Positions 23,530 through 34,023 of a DNA stretch of 64,000 nt are shown in pieces. Made by a program: the position numbers and the translations under genes. The DNA lies in NCBI GenBank assembly GCA_009731375.1, contig BJOX01000037.1, positions 248,081-312,080 of the forward strand, given 5' to 3'. The notes below the pieces were generated by a model, which worked only from the letters and a program-made list of their open reading frames with translations, was not told the origin of the DNA and searched no databases. Every line of letters begins with the position of its first letter. Within the stretch, counting starts at the first letter, position 1. This DNA is from Paulinella micropora. Taxonomy: Eukaryota > Cercozoa > Imbricatea > Euglyphida.

Positions 23530-25752
23530 TCACGATTTGCGCCAATGGCTGTTTTCCTTCAATGCCCGTCGCTCATATTTCGGAACTCCCGGTGCCTTGC
23601 TGAGTCGGTCGTCCGGGGGATATCTTGCCTCGCCCGGCTTCAGCTCCCGATTCCTTGCCGCATTCGTGTAAAAGGACGGATCCATCACGTCTGGTCCGGA
23701 TCCTTTCTGCCTAAACCCTCCCGCTCCATGTGCCGCGTTTACCTCCACCGGCCGAGCATATGGATGCGGGCGACGATCTTCCCTGTTAGACCCCGGCCTC
23801 GTCCTCCCTCCGCTGAAGTTCCCCGTGCCACGTTGTGGTCTGCCCCCGCCCTGCTGGCCCCTTGTATTACCGCCGCCCCTTGTACTACCGCCGCCCCCAC
23901 CAGTCTGCCGTCCTCCGTGTTGCTGCCTCATTGGTGCCTTTGGCATCTTCGCAAGAATCGCTGGATCCATCAACAGCGTCTTTATTGCTTTGACGTCTTC
24001 GTGATCCATCGTCCAAGCCACCGGGTTGGTTTTGCCTTGCCATCCCTGCCATTTAGCCTTGTTGTCGTTGGGTAGTGTCGGCAGCCTCAAGCCCGCGGTC
24101 AGCATCTCCGTTACCACGTTCTTGGTCGCCTGTTCCCTCCATAAGCCATGCCTCAAGATTAGCGGGTACACCTTCCGCTCGTCGTTGATCAGACATGCGT
24201 CCATGACTGCTTGGAATGGGGCCGGTAGAGACACGCGGGCCCTGACCTTATCCGTTTCCAATTCCTCATCCGCATCGGTGAGTGCCACCAACCCAAAGAC
24301 CGCGCCGAAAACATAATGGATCACATCCACGTATTGCCAGTGCGATCTTGCCGTATTGCCCTTGACTTCCCTTTCAAAGACTTCCTTCCACGTCGCCTGG
24401 TTCGACAACCCCGCGTTAGCCCCCGCAATTCCCAAGACGTCCGCCAAGACGAAGCAAATGGATTCCAGCTCGTTGCCACTCTGCGCCCCGCGCAGCTGTT
24501 TCTTGAACTGTACCGCAAATTGCCGCATCATGTTCATATATCGCCTGTCGTCCCCTAGGCTTTGGTCGATTTGGTCGTACCCCTGCCTTGCCAGCTCCGT
24601 ATTTGCCTTAAACTTTTTTATTATCTTGTCCCTTTTTTCCCATCCTTGGACCGAACTCCTGGTTGTACTACTTGCCCAACCCGAGCGATTCTTCTCGTCA
24701 TCCTCCGATCCTTCCTCCTTTGAATCCTCATCCGACTCCGAGCCTTCAGAGCCGCTTTTCTTCTTCTTACTCTTCTTTTTCTTTTTCTTTTTCTTTTTCT
24801 TTTTCTTTTCCGGTGACGCCGCCTCCGGTTCCTCCATTAATTTCAGCCGAAGCCTAGTCCAGGCTACCCAACCATCCACACACCCCCTCACCAACGACAG
24901 GTGATACACCCATATCCGCAGTTCCGTCACCGTCGCCTTGCGGACTGCGTCATCCATCAGGGCAGCCCCGTTCACCGCGTTGTCCAAGAGTTTCTTGAGT
25001 GTCGCCCCCCGTTCCTTGATGTGTCCCATTGCATCCATTCCGTCGTTGTACTGCTTCATGGCTTCTGTAAAGAAGCCCGCTTCCTTCCTCACCTCGTCCG
25101 CCCATTGCGCGTTTGCCGTTTCCAACCATGACGCCAAGTCATCAACCGGATTGAGCATCATGCGCTTGTTCCAATCGTGGAAAGCCGCAGTGACTTTGAT
25201 GTCCTGCTGTCGGATAATGCCGATCAGCCGGTCAATAGCCGCCATCATTTCCGTCACTTTTCCTTCGGTTATGACCTCCCCCTCGTCCATTATAGGCCGT
25301 ACCATATAAGCTGTCAACGCCTTCGATGAGATCTGGTCCCTGTGGTGTCCCACCGCCACCTCCAAAGCCTCCGCCATTTTGACCAACACTCTCGTCTTGA
25401 TCCCCGGCCCCCAGTGTGGCTTGCCTGCTGGTAGCTGCCATTCGTTCCACGCGTCGATGTCGTCCCTAAGTCCCCCTTCATCGGGTCCGTCCGTCCAGAT
25501 TTTGAGCGAGTTCCTGCTCAGCTGTGAGTAAATCTCGATAGCCGTCGGGCTCGCTTGCAACATCTGGAGGAAGTGGTCGGACATAATCGGAGGATTCCGC
25601 GCATACGTTATAGAGCCTCCGGCGCCACCCCCGCCTTGTCCTCCCCCTTGTCCACTCGCATCGAGGGTCCCGCTTTCTTGAGTGGCGTAAACCTGACCGG
25701 TAGTACCAGTAGCGGTACCCCTCCTTGCGCCTCGTCTGCCATTCATTGCCAC
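23530..25752 (-). CDS. Gag polyprotein
   Basis: 740 codons starting seven bases after CTACGTTAG. The N-terminus is Gly/Ala/Gln-rich. About residues 40-290 are helical, capsid-like sequence (MAEALEVAVGHH, DLASWLETANAQW). An almost uninterrupted lysine run and an acidic serine stretch (GSEGSESDEDSKEEGSED) follow near residues 300-350. A second helical region has PTLPNDNKAKWQGWQGKTNP. The C-terminus is an RGG-type nucleic-acid-binding region (GGGGSTRGGGNTRGQQGGG) in place of a CCHC knuckle. The end is an in-frame TGA, after which the frame stays open. The assignment rests on position upstream of pol and on the related relic at 27570. Confidence 0.75.
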   Translation of the reverse strand: MAMNGRRGARRGTATGTTGQVYATQESGTLDASGQGGGQGGGGAGGSITYARNPPIMSDHFLQMLQASPTAIEIYSQLSRNSLKIWTDGPDEGGLRDDIDAWNEWQLPAGKPHWGPGIKTRVLVKMAEALEVAVGHHRDQISSKALTAYMVRPIMDEGEVITEGKVTEMMAAIDRLIGIIRQQDIKVTAAFHDWNKRMMLNPVDDLASWLETANAQWADEVRKEAGFFTEAMKQYNDGMDAMGHIKERGATLKKLLDNAVNGAALMDDAVRKATVTELRIWVYHLSLVRGCVDGWVAWTRLRLKLMEEPEAASPEKKKKKKKKKKKKSKKKKSGSEGSESDEDSKEEGSEDDEKNRSGWASSTTRSSVQGWEKRDKIIKKFKANTELARQGYDQIDQSLGDDRRYMNMMRQFAVQFKKQLRGAQSGNELESICFVLADVLGIAGANAGLSNQATWKEVFEREVKGNTARSHWQYVDVIHYVFGAVFGLVALTDADEELETDKVRARVSLPAPFQAVMDACLINDERKVYPLILRHGLWREQATKNVVTEMLTAGLRLPTLPNDNKAKWQGWQGKTNPVAWTMDHEDVKAIKTLLMDPAILAKMPKAPMRQQHGGRQTGGGGGSTRGGGNTRGQQGGGRPQRGTGNFSGGRTRPGSNREDRRPHPYARPVEVNAAHGAGGFRQKGSGPDVMDPSFYTNAARNRELKPGEARYPPDDRLSKAPGVPKYERRALKENSHWRKS

Positions 25753-25985
25753 TAACGTAGAAGGGAGAAATTGATAATAATAGAACCCAAACCCCTATAT
25801 ACATGTCTCTCTTCCAATATGATCTCCATTCTCCTGTTCACATCCCTTGCAATATCCAAGCATTGCCCGCCTCTAGCCCTCCGGGTCCTCTCTCCCTCTT
25901 TCCTCTGTATCCGTCCCCCCCCCCCCCCCCCCCCCCCCCCCTCTCCGTCCTTNNNNNNNNNNTGCTGAACTGTTCCAGCACGTCT

Positions 25986-26306
25986 CTATCTAACTCTTCC
26001 ATCCATTCCATCATCTTCCTCAATCTTCCTCTGTCTCTCCAAAGCCTTGATCCTCTTCATACATGCCTTGTATAGCTTCCACGTGTCTTCCACTTGAACA
26101 TATATGTTTCTTCCAATACGTATCTCACCCTCGTTCCATAGTTCCGACTCCGGAAAATCCTCCTCCTCCAGATATGCCTCTTTCCAATAGCTCTTCTTCT
26201 CTTGATCCACCTTTCCCCCTTCCTCCCTTCCTCTCTGTTCTTGTCTCTCCCCCTTTCCATCATCATCTTTCCTCTCATCTGCCGAATCCATACTGATGTC
26301 GAACAC
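25986..26306 (-). CDS. Hypothetical charged ORF upstream of gag
   Basis: 106 codons, rich in Asp, Glu, Lys and Arg (GERQEQRGREEGGKVDQEKK). It is preceded, as gag is, by CTACGTTAG. It may be a small ORF or leader region of the retrotransposon, or chance. A poly-C run and gap (25953-25962) lie just beyond its 3' end. Confidence 0.3.
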   Translation of the reverse strand: MFDISMDSADERKDDDGKGERQEQRGREEGGKVDQEKKSYWKEAYLEEEDFPESELWNEGEIRIGRNIYVQVEDTWKLYKACMKRIKALERQRKIEEDDGMDGRVR

Positions 26307-26396
26307 CTAACGTAGATATAATACCCTGTATTATCTATCTCCTGTTCCTCTTATTCCCCCATCCCACACTCCTTCCAAGCCTCCCACCCTACGCAC

Positions 26397-27077
26397 TCAG
26401 TGCGAAACAGAAAAATAAGAACTTGAAGGGCACTGATATGGCCGATGTGCAGTATTCCATCCGTGGTAAAAAGCCCGCAAAACCCCTTGAAAAGGCTGCC
26501 CTTTTTGCCTTCGCCACCCCAAAGGTCGTCGTCCGCAAAAAGCGTGGTTTTCCACTTGGAATTTTGCGCCATGATGTCTTCCTTGTTGTCTTGTTTTGTC
26601 AAGCCCGCGTGTTTTTCCAAACCAACTCCACCATTTGTTTTCCCTATGTTCCCTTTGTGGTTTCCGCCACTTCCCATCCCTCAATTCCATCTGACAATGA
26701 GCATAAATCCTCCCATGTCGGTCATCCACCACGTCGTCTGATGGCCTCCCTCTGACCGCCTTCCCCTTTTTGAATCCATCCAAATGAACCCCTCCATACC
26801 ATGCCACATCATTGCTGTATTCCCCCTGATGGTGTGTTTCCCCATGTCCTGGTCCCTCCGACCTACCATCCTCCTCCAACATCCGTGAGAACCACCCACC
26901 TTCCATATCCTGTGCCTCTATTCCAGCACTCATTGTGAGAAAACATGTTATCCTGTCTTCATCATCCACAGCAAACATAGAACCAATGTTTGCATAAAGA
27001 TTTCGATTCCATTTATGAGTGGCGTGTCCCTTGTGTTGTATTCCTTGTGACTGCTGAGCACAGCAACCCCTGCTCAT
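26397..27077 (-). CDS. Hypothetical ORF, unknown
   Basis: 226 codons without repeat structure, rich in Gly, Trp, His and Arg (RITCFLTMSAGIEAQDMEGG, GKAVRGRPSDDVVDDRHG). A second open frame on the same strand overlaps it at 26351-26899 with similar composition, so neither can be preferred. No known domain is recognised. Confidence 0.25.
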   Translation of the reverse strand: MSRGCCAQQSQGIQHKGHATHKWNRNLYANIGSMFAVDDEDRITCFLTMSAGIEAQDMEGGWFSRMLEEDGRSEGPGHGETHHQGEYSNDVAWYGGVHLDGFKKGKAVRGRPSDDVVDDRHGRIYAHCQMELRDGKWRKPQREHRENKWWSWFGKTRGLDKTRQQGRHHGAKFQVENHAFCGRRPLGWRRQKGQPFQGVLRAFYHGWNTAHRPYQCPSSSYFSVSH

Positions 27078-27099
27078 CGCTCAACAAGCTCGAAAACAC

Positions 27100-27565
27100 A
27101 CACTAAATCCATCGAACGTAATCTCCCAATATATATGCATATTTTCAAGAATAGTCATTTAATAACAGGGGTTTACCAGACCTCGAGTGGGCCGTGCTCA
27201 CCCCTTTGCCAAAGATTAAGTAAGTGTAAGTTTAAGTTTGAGTTTGAGGGTAAGGGTAAGGTAAGGGTAAAGGGCTTTGGTGTGTGCTCAGTTGCCAAGG
27301 TTTGTGCGGTATGCTCACGACGAAGGTTGTGAGGCGGAAGTTGTGTTGCAAGACTAGTTTCGGTCGGTTTTGTTGTGTGGTTACGGATGTGGTTGTGTTA
27401 AAATGGAAACGTTGGTAGTACGGTCAAAGTGAGAAAATTACGAGTTGATATGGGTACAAAGGGAAATTGCTTTTGTAAAAAAGGGGGAAATTTTCCAATG
27501 CACCGTAGGCGAGAGATTACTGATAGGGGTGGAAATAAGTTTGACTGATTTCATATGTAGATTCT
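27100..27565. other. Non-coding spacer with GGGTAA-like variants
   Basis: 27218-27275 holds degenerate GTAAG, GTTTGA and GGGTAAG steps that loosely resemble telomere repeats but are too irregular to call. Nothing else is visible. Confidence 0.5.
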
Positions 27566-27569
27566 AGTG

Positions 27570-27867
27570 ACTGCTGGACATCTTTGCCAGTATCGCGGGG
27601 CTCAGCCTGCTGCACGAAAAGAGAGAGATATACCAGATTGTTCTGGCGGGGATATGGAAGGACAAGACGAAAGCGGTGGTTCCGGAGATTGCGGCTCAAG
27701 TGGCGGCGTTGGCGGATATAACGGTGGAAGGCAAAGCCCGATGGCTGGGATTGAACACCACCTACAATCCGGTCGGCTGGGTACTACATGAGGAAGACCC
27801 GGCTTTGATAGATCGTGTGATCACATCGCCAGCGGTGATAGCGAAGTGGCCACAGGCAAGGTACAAC

Positions 27868-27868
<1 letters not shown>
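27570..27868 (+). pseudogene. Gag fragment of a related retrotransposon
   Basis: One open frame reads LLHEKREIYQIVLAGIWKDK, then ADITVEGKARWLGLNTTYNP and DRVITSPAVIAKWPQA. This lines up with the capsid region of the gag at 23530-25752 (ERKVYPLILRHGLW, NDNKAKWQGW, LLMDPAILAKMPKA) with the same spacing and moderate identity. It lacks both ends, runs into an ATT array and is on the opposite strand, so it comes from another, diverged element. Confidence 0.7.

Positions 27869-27950
<82 letters not shown>
27869..27950. repeat. ATT array
   Basis: Near-perfect (TTA)n separates the gag relic from the SINE. It could be the tail of an earlier SINE insertion. Confidence 0.95.
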
Positions 27951-28220
27951 TTGGACACCGTGATAGCCCAGTGGTCAAGTTCTACCATCTGGGCCCTGTC
28001 GCCAGTTCGATTCCCGTCGGTGCCACCAGTATTTTCATTGAACATACCGGTCCATTTCTGGACAAGTATTTTCATTGAACATACCGGCCCGTCTGGAAGT
28101 GTTGGAACTGCCCTTGCGGGGGTGTCATTAGAGCTTATCGTCAATTCTTCGTACTCCCCTCACGGGTGAGACGATGGAGGCGCATGTGCAGAAATGCATC
28201 AGCCATTGACAGAGAAGCAC

Positions 28221-28222
<2 letters not shown>
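27951..28222 (+). mobile_element. tRNA-derived SINE with (ATT)n tail
   Basis: The head carries a pol III A box (TAGCCCAGTGG) and, ~33 bases later, a B box (AGTTCGATTCC). The outer bases GACACCG and CGGTGCC can pair as an acceptor-like stem. The body is ~200 bp with an internal direct repeat (AGTATTTTCATTGAACATAC, twice) and ends in GACAGAGAAGCAC followed by (TATT/ATT)n, a simple-repeat tail typical of SINEs. It is not a functional tRNA, since the anticodon arm is not well formed. The (ATT)n on both sides prevents recognition of a target duplication. Confidence 0.75.
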
Positions 28223-29000
<778 letters not shown>

Positions 29001-29315
29001 ATTATTATATTTTTACATTTCATAAAAATTGTATTAATACCTCCTGATATCTCTTCATTTCATCTCTTCTGCTTCCCACTCAGCTCTATGAGTGGCAAGT
29101 ATTAATAGCCTATCAAACAGTGCTTGCGTAAAAAAAAAAATAATAATAATAATAAATAAATAAAAAAATTTAAAAAAAGAAAAAATAAAAATAAAAACTT
29201 GCTTTCTAACTTTGTTTATTTTCTCAGTGACATCGGTCAGTCGATACAGTACTACTATAATTACTGGTAATAGTGTCACTACGGCGGCACGGTACAGTGT
29301 TTCTGAAAGTGTTTC

Positions 29316-29363
<48 letters not shown>

Positions 29364-29373
29364 CTTTTCCTAA
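29001..29373. other. AT-rich spacer ending in poly-T
   Basis: (AAT)n and A-rich DNA at 29130-29200 and a poly-T run at 29321-29363 lead to a 10-base gap (29374-29383). No gene is seen. Confidence 0.7.
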
Positions 29374-29383
29374 NNNNNNNNNN

Positions 29384-29776
29384 ATATCATCATACATTAA
29401 CCCTTAACAGTGCGAGCGCCATGGATCCTTGCCACAAATGCCACCGTGGCAGTGTTTTTCAAACTGAATAAAATCATCAGATGATTTCTCAACGTAATAA
29501 TACTGAAATAAGCTGTATATTAATATTTCAAGCGTACATGCTCTACTAGTATCGATACGTCAAGGTACGGAGTTGTTGAATTATTAATATCATCATACAT
29601 TAACACTTAACAGTGCGAGCGCCATGGATCCTTGCCACAAATGCCACCGTGGCAGTGTTTTTCAAACTGAATAAAATCATCAGATGATTTCTCAACGTAA
29701 TAATACTGAAATAAGCTGTATATTAATATTTCAAGCGTGCATGCTCTACTAGTATCGATACGTCAAGGTACGGAGG
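29384..29776. repeat. Two tandem copies of a ~203-bp sequence with TTAA-CCCTT start
   Basis: ATATCATCATACATTAA and about 185 further bases are repeated almost unchanged from 29587. TTAACCCTTAACAGTGCGAG at 29397 resembles the end of a piggyBac-type element (TTAA target, CCCTT tip), but no opposite end or transposase was found. The first copy begins right after a gap, so an assembly duplication is possible. Confidence 0.6.
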
Positions 29777-29779
29777 TAA

Positions 29780-30600
29780 AATCTTATCGGGAAGTGAATT
29801 AATTATGTTATCAAAATAGGTGCCAACCAGTTTTTTCTGCTTTTCCGAATCGGGACCACTTTTTTGAGGAAATTGCCTCTTTCGGTTTTTTCCACCTTCC
29901 CTTCATGTCTGCACACTCTGAGCTTCAAGAGTCTGAAGGAGCGTGTGCGTGTTCCCATCAGTGATTATTTAGTGAAAACTTATGATGTGCGGAGGCTAAA
30001 CAGAAGGTCGGAAATCATGCAATGATGGCCTACGCCGCCAAGTGGAAAACGACTGCCTCTTGAAACCATAGAATACTATGATTAACTTTCACTTAGTATA
30101 TGGAACCGTGCATATAGCCCGGCTCGGATCGTACTATAATGGCAGCAAGGGTGCCGTGACACTTGAAAGTGCAAGTTCTGAGTCGATCGGGACAATGCGG
30201 ACGAGGAGGACTGTAACACCCACAGTATACTACATCGTTATTTCGCTATTAGTTTTTCAGTACCGTGACTGTCACGTAAATCAAGTTCACTCGTGGAAGT
30301 GATTCCTTATTATTGAATATATTATAAGATAAACTGATGATTCTTATTATATTTCAGGTTTTGAAGAATACTTCAGGTTTTAATGACAGTTATATTAAGA
30401 TAAAAAATATTGGGGGAGCTTGGACATATGTTTTTTACCCCCCCCCCCCCCCCCCCCCCCCCCCNNNNNNNNNNGTTTAGACTCTCAAATAATGAAACAT
30501 ATATAAATAAATTCTTCACTGTCAGATCATTCAGATTCAGAATCTGCAATCGGTGTCAAGATATTTTTAGTAGTTTTTACAAACTCTCAAATTAAAGTTT
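29780..30600. other. Spacer, weak ORF only
   Basis: An ORF of 74 codons at 30078-30302 (plus strand) has ordinary composition but no support. Poly-C at 30437-30464 leads to a 10-base gap (30465-30474). Confidence 0.5.
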
Positions 30601-30626
30601 ACATTGAATCCACTATTTTTTCAGGT

Positions 30627-30920
30627 TCAAGCATACCACCCAGTGGCTGAAGTTTTCCAGATGATGCATTTCTGCTGTCCTGTCCTTTTTTCGAATTCAC
30701 GCTCAAGCAAAGCACAGTATTCATGCTTTTTGCTTCCTGTTTTTGCATTCTCCACTTCACCAAATTCCAAAATTTTTGAACCTACTTTCTTACACATACC
30801 TACACTCACTTTCCTACATTTCTTTTTTTTATTAAATCTGTCCAACTGCTTGTGTTTGGTGTGTTTTGTCTTGCCACCGTTTGTGGTTGTCCCATCATGT
30901 TGTATTTGTTCGTTGTCCAT
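30627..30920 (-). CDS. Hypothetical lysine-rich ORF
   Basis: 97 codons, strongly basic (KHKQLDRFNKKKKCRK) with several Cys. Open sequence of similar composition continues upstream only after stops, so it may be one exon or a decayed element ORF. No domain is recognised. Confidence 0.3.
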   Translation of the reverse strand: MDNEQIQHDGTTTNGGKTKHTKHKQLDRFNKKKKCRKVSVGMCKKVGSKILEFGEVENAKTGSKKHEYCALLEREFEKRTGQQKCIIWKTSATGWYA

Positions 30921-31040
30921 GCGTTCCTTGTGCCCTTTCTTGCATTTTTGTCTTACATATTATTTTCCAAGTGTTGCTAGCCTGATTTGCCTCAAAAACT
31001 CTGTCCCACCTTCATTCCTTGCCTGTGCTTGCCCACTCTG

Positions 31041-31555
31041 AACTCCATGCATTCTCGTCCTGTGCTGCCATGCTTGTTTTCGTGTCTCTCCTACGCGCCC
31101 TCATTGTCTCCTTTGCCTGGTTTTTGTTTGCTTTAACTTTGCGGGTGTTGGGGTGTTGAAAGATGCTTGGTTGCAGTCATTTTGTGTTTCTTGTCGATGT
31201 GAGAGGGGGGTTTGAAGTTTATACTTGTTATTTTTTCTATTTTATTGCGCTACAGTGTGTTTGAGCAAATCACACATGCTATATTACAATACATGTTGCC
31301 TGCTCCATGCCTAGTGGTAGGATTCATGATACAAACACAAAACAACACATTCTACACACATTATGCCTGTCAATTTAATCTGACTGTTTTGACTGCATTT
31401 TTTATTTTTCTGAAATGTTATGGTTTTTACTTTTGCTATGTGTTGTGTGTCTCTGTTGTCGCTGTTTATGATCTGTTGTGCTTGTCTACTGTTGGAACTA
31501 TGTGTCCTTTGCATTTTAGGTGTATTTCCTATTCTTTTCTCTTGTGTTTACAGAT
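31041..31555. other. T-rich stretch, possibly intronic
   Basis: TG- and TTT-rich plus-strand sequence without a convincing ORF ends in TTGTGTTTACAG at 31555, a plausible 3' splice site. Confidence 0.4.
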
Positions 31556-31826
31556 TTACGATTGTCTCTGTTCCAAATTCAGCCCCAGTCTCAGCCCCCA
31601 TCGTGGAGGAAGTGGAGGAAGACCTGGCGCTCAACGTAAATCACTGATGCTGGACCGACTCCGCTCGTGGAATATCCCCCACCCGAAGCAAGTCCATGGC
31701 GTCGCCTACGACGTCACCGTCAGGGCCTTTTATAAGGACCAGGCCGCCCACTTCAAGAAAACTAGCCAATCGGCCACGCGCACCCGCCCCGGGCCTTCCC
31801 ACGCCCCCCACCCACACAACGCATGA
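31556..31826 (+). CDS. Hypothetical exon or ORF
   Basis: After TTTACAG the frame reads IYDCLCSKFSPSLSPHRGGS, a Gly/Arg-rich patch and HPKQVHGVAYDVTVRAFYKD, ending at a TGA. The GC content is much higher than the sequence before it, and codon use looks protein-like. Another frame (VSVPNSAPVSAPIVEEVEED) is also open for 30 codons. The family is unknown. Confidence 0.3.
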
Positions 31827-31838
31827 ACATAGCTGCTC

Positions 31839-32036
31839 ATGAGCCACTCACACGCCCACGCCGCCAATCGGCTGCTCTCACATATGAAAACCTATGTCTC
31901 ATGCCTACCAATTGGAGTTGAGAGAGATCCTGTCGAGGAGATAGCAGATGACAGTGACGTAATCGCGGAGGCGATCGAAGCTAACGCACTTCCAGGACAG
32001 TCAGATTTTGAACCATCAGGTAGCGACAGAGACTGA
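31839..32036 (+). CDS. Hypothetical short acidic ORF
   Basis: 65 codons ending in an acidic tail (DPVEEIADDSDVIAEAIEA, then FEPSGSDRD). The C-terminal part looks like the end of a protein and could be the last exon of the gene suggested at 31556. The start ATG is not trustworthy. Confidence 0.3.
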   Translation: MSHSHAHAANRLLSHMKTYVSCLPIGVERDPVEEIADDSDVIAEAIEANALPGQSDFEPSGSDRD

Positions 32037-32305
32037 TTTTATCAAAATGCTTTACTAAGTTAAAGTATCTGTTGCTCAACGTGTATATATTTACCTAGCT
32101 AATACTTATATCGATATCCCAGCATTTCTGACTTAGTGCAGATACAATTTCTCAATCCCCCCCCCCCGAGGTAGTGGTCGGTGCGGTAGGTCTAGAACTA
32201 AGTGAAATAAATTCATTTCTTGCTTTTATTAATTGTTTCAAACGCTTTAGAAATATTGAAATTAGATTAGTATTTACTACTTCCAGAAAGCACCCCCTGC
32301 CATCC

Positions 32306-32347
<42 letters not shown>

Positions 32348-32520
32348 CCCCGGCGNNNNNNNNNNNNNNNNNNNNNNNNNNNNNNNNNNNNNNNNNNNNN
32401 NNNNNNNNNNNCCCCACCCCCCCCTTCCCCCCAACGGCAGTAGTGGCAGGTGCGGTAGGCCCAGGTGCCACCCGGACCTTATAAGTGAGTGAAATTAAAT
32501 AAAATCAATAAAATTAAAAT
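32037..32520. other. Spacer with poly-C runs and a gap
   Basis: Poly-C at 32308-32347 leads to Ns (32356-32411) and more poly-C. GGTGCGGTAGG occurs on both sides (about 32178 and 32449), hinting at a collapsed duplication. Confidence 0.6.
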
Positions 32521-32814
32521 GTTTTTATTGTTTTCCTGTTAATTTTCAATGATTTACATAATTTAAGGATAATATTCCATCATTTCCAATTTGAAAGTAT
32601 CCTCCTCCGTAGAGGAGCAGAACACACGAAACTTCACCTCCATGTAAGCTTTCTTGGAGGAAATGGTAACAAACGTGCATAAAACAAAAAATTAGGAATC
32701 AGAAGGAGGCACTGCAAGTCTACGTTTTAAGCTACATGAAGCTGATTTTTCAGAAACATAAGCGAGATGCGCGGCACAGGAACCTTCTCGACTCCGACAA
32801 CAGTAGTACGTTAG

Positions 32815-32864
<50 letters not shown>

Positions 32865-33490
32865 CCAAGAAGGCTTACTGTATATGTATGATAATTACTG
32901 TATATGTATTGATTATGTGATGTGTGTATATTACTACGTCCTATAATTATATGCATATGCATGTACGTATTATATTAAAATACATAACCAAGCTAATTGT
33001 TTACAAGTGGACATGCTGTCGGTTGTGATCCCTATTCCTATTCCTGTACTTTGGGTAAGTTGGAGCTGGACCGAAGGATTCCATCTTGTTTACACCGCAG
33101 ACTTCATAAGCAAGGCCTGGTTTTTCGGGTCGCATATGGTTGGATAGATGCATGTACAAGGTGCCCCGTGTTGCCCAGACCTTCCTAGTTTGTCAGGATG
33201 CAAGTCACTTTCAATTTGTCTGCGTGCTGCCAGTCTAGTTGGGCAGTCACTAAACAAAATTGGCGATAATCCCCTTCTGGGACATTTTTTATAATTACAT
33301 TCAAAATATATAATAATCGCTCATGAGTTGTTGCTGGCTGTCTTATGTGCAGTTTCGCCTGCCTGCGGGATAACGAGTGTCCAGGGTTGATCAGGCGACT
33401 ACGAGAGACTTGAACGGGTGACAATAACATCAAGCGCAAACTATTCAACAACAGTATCAACGCTGACAAATTAAAGATTGTTTTCTGTTC
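32521..33490. other. Spacer with a (CT)n tract
   Basis: (CT)n lies at 32816-32860. A minus-strand ORF at 33185-33583 (132 codons) has mixed hydrophobic composition and overlaps the start of the plus-strand ORF at 33498. I do not favour it. Confidence 0.5.
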
Positions 33491-33497
33491 TGGAATC

Positions 33498-33833
33498 GTG
33501 AAGCGCGCAATTATGGCAATGGACATTTCTTCCTGTGTCAACCCGCACGCTGCGCATGATGACATGTTAGTGAAAGACAGCAAGAAGGTTTGGTATTGGC
33601 AAGAGAGCGTCGCCTGGGAGATGTTGCAGAAATTGGAGACGCAGTGGACGGACGCACAGCTGGATGATTACTGGAGCAAGAAGGACTCAGATAATGAAGA
33701 GGACTGGTCTCTCTCTCTCTCTCTCTTGCTGGCTGGGTATCCTCCCTTCCTGACTCTGTTACTAGCAGTTCAGGAAGGAGGATACCCAGCAAGGTCGCCT
33801 TCTTTCCTGAACTTCTCTTATCAACTGTGCTGA
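33498..33833 (+). CDS. Hypothetical ORF ending in a hairpin
   Basis: 111 codons. The first ~70 look like protein (DSKKVWYWQESVAWEMLQKL, AQLDDYWSKKDSDNEEDWS), while the rest is translation of a (CT)n tract and an inverted repeat. The real reading frame probably ends or splices near 33708. The family is unknown. Confidence 0.33.
   Translation: MKRAIMAMDISSCVNPHAAHDDMLVKDSKKVWYWQESVAWEMLQKLETQWTDAQLDDYWSKKDSDNEEDWSLSLSLLLAGYPPFLTLLLAVQEGGYPARSPSFLNFSYQLC
33732..33790. repeat. Inverted repeat, ~22-base arms
   Basis: GCTGGGTATCCTCC at 33732 is mirrored by GGAGGATACCCAGC ending at 33790, and TTCCTGA by TCAGGAA, around a ~15-base loop. It lies directly downstream of (CT)n. Confidence 0.75.
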
Positions 33834-34023
33834 GCTGCGTGGTTGCAAACTTTAGCTTCACCTAGAATTGCGGATTCCGCAGGCAGAAAGGTAGACTCAT
33901 TCTTTCTCGCTGAATATGACAAAAACAACAGCACCAACTAGCGCTCACACAAACAAGCTAATGTTTGTATCGAGAACGTTCTACAAGTGACAGGCAAATA
34001 ACAACACTTCAAAACAGCGTGGT

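Larger units (their letters stand above)
16907..25752 (-). mobile_element. Degenerate Ty3-type LTR retrotransposon
   Basis: On the minus strand the order is gag, protease, reverse transcriptase, RNase H, linker, integrase and GPY/F tail, which is the Ty3/gypsy order. The element is broken by in-frame stops, several frameshifts and a deletion of the RT active-site segment. I could not find matching LTRs by eye; a 15-base match (15342 and 25753) is the only direct repeat seen between the flanks. Gag has no CCHC knuckle but ends in glycine/arginine-rich repeats. A related gag relic lies at 27570-27868 on the other strand. Confidence 0.85.

Noticed and set aside
22297-24904. Long plus-strand ORFs opposite gag
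   Set aside because: Shadows of the GC-rich, biased minus-strand gag frame; proline/serine-rich without motifs.
27951-28040. Functional tRNA gene
   Set aside because: A and B boxes are good but the anticodon arm does not fold properly and a SINE body follows.
33185-33583. Minus-strand ORF of 132 codons
   Set aside because: Overlaps a better plus-strand ORF, and no motif or splice context supports it.
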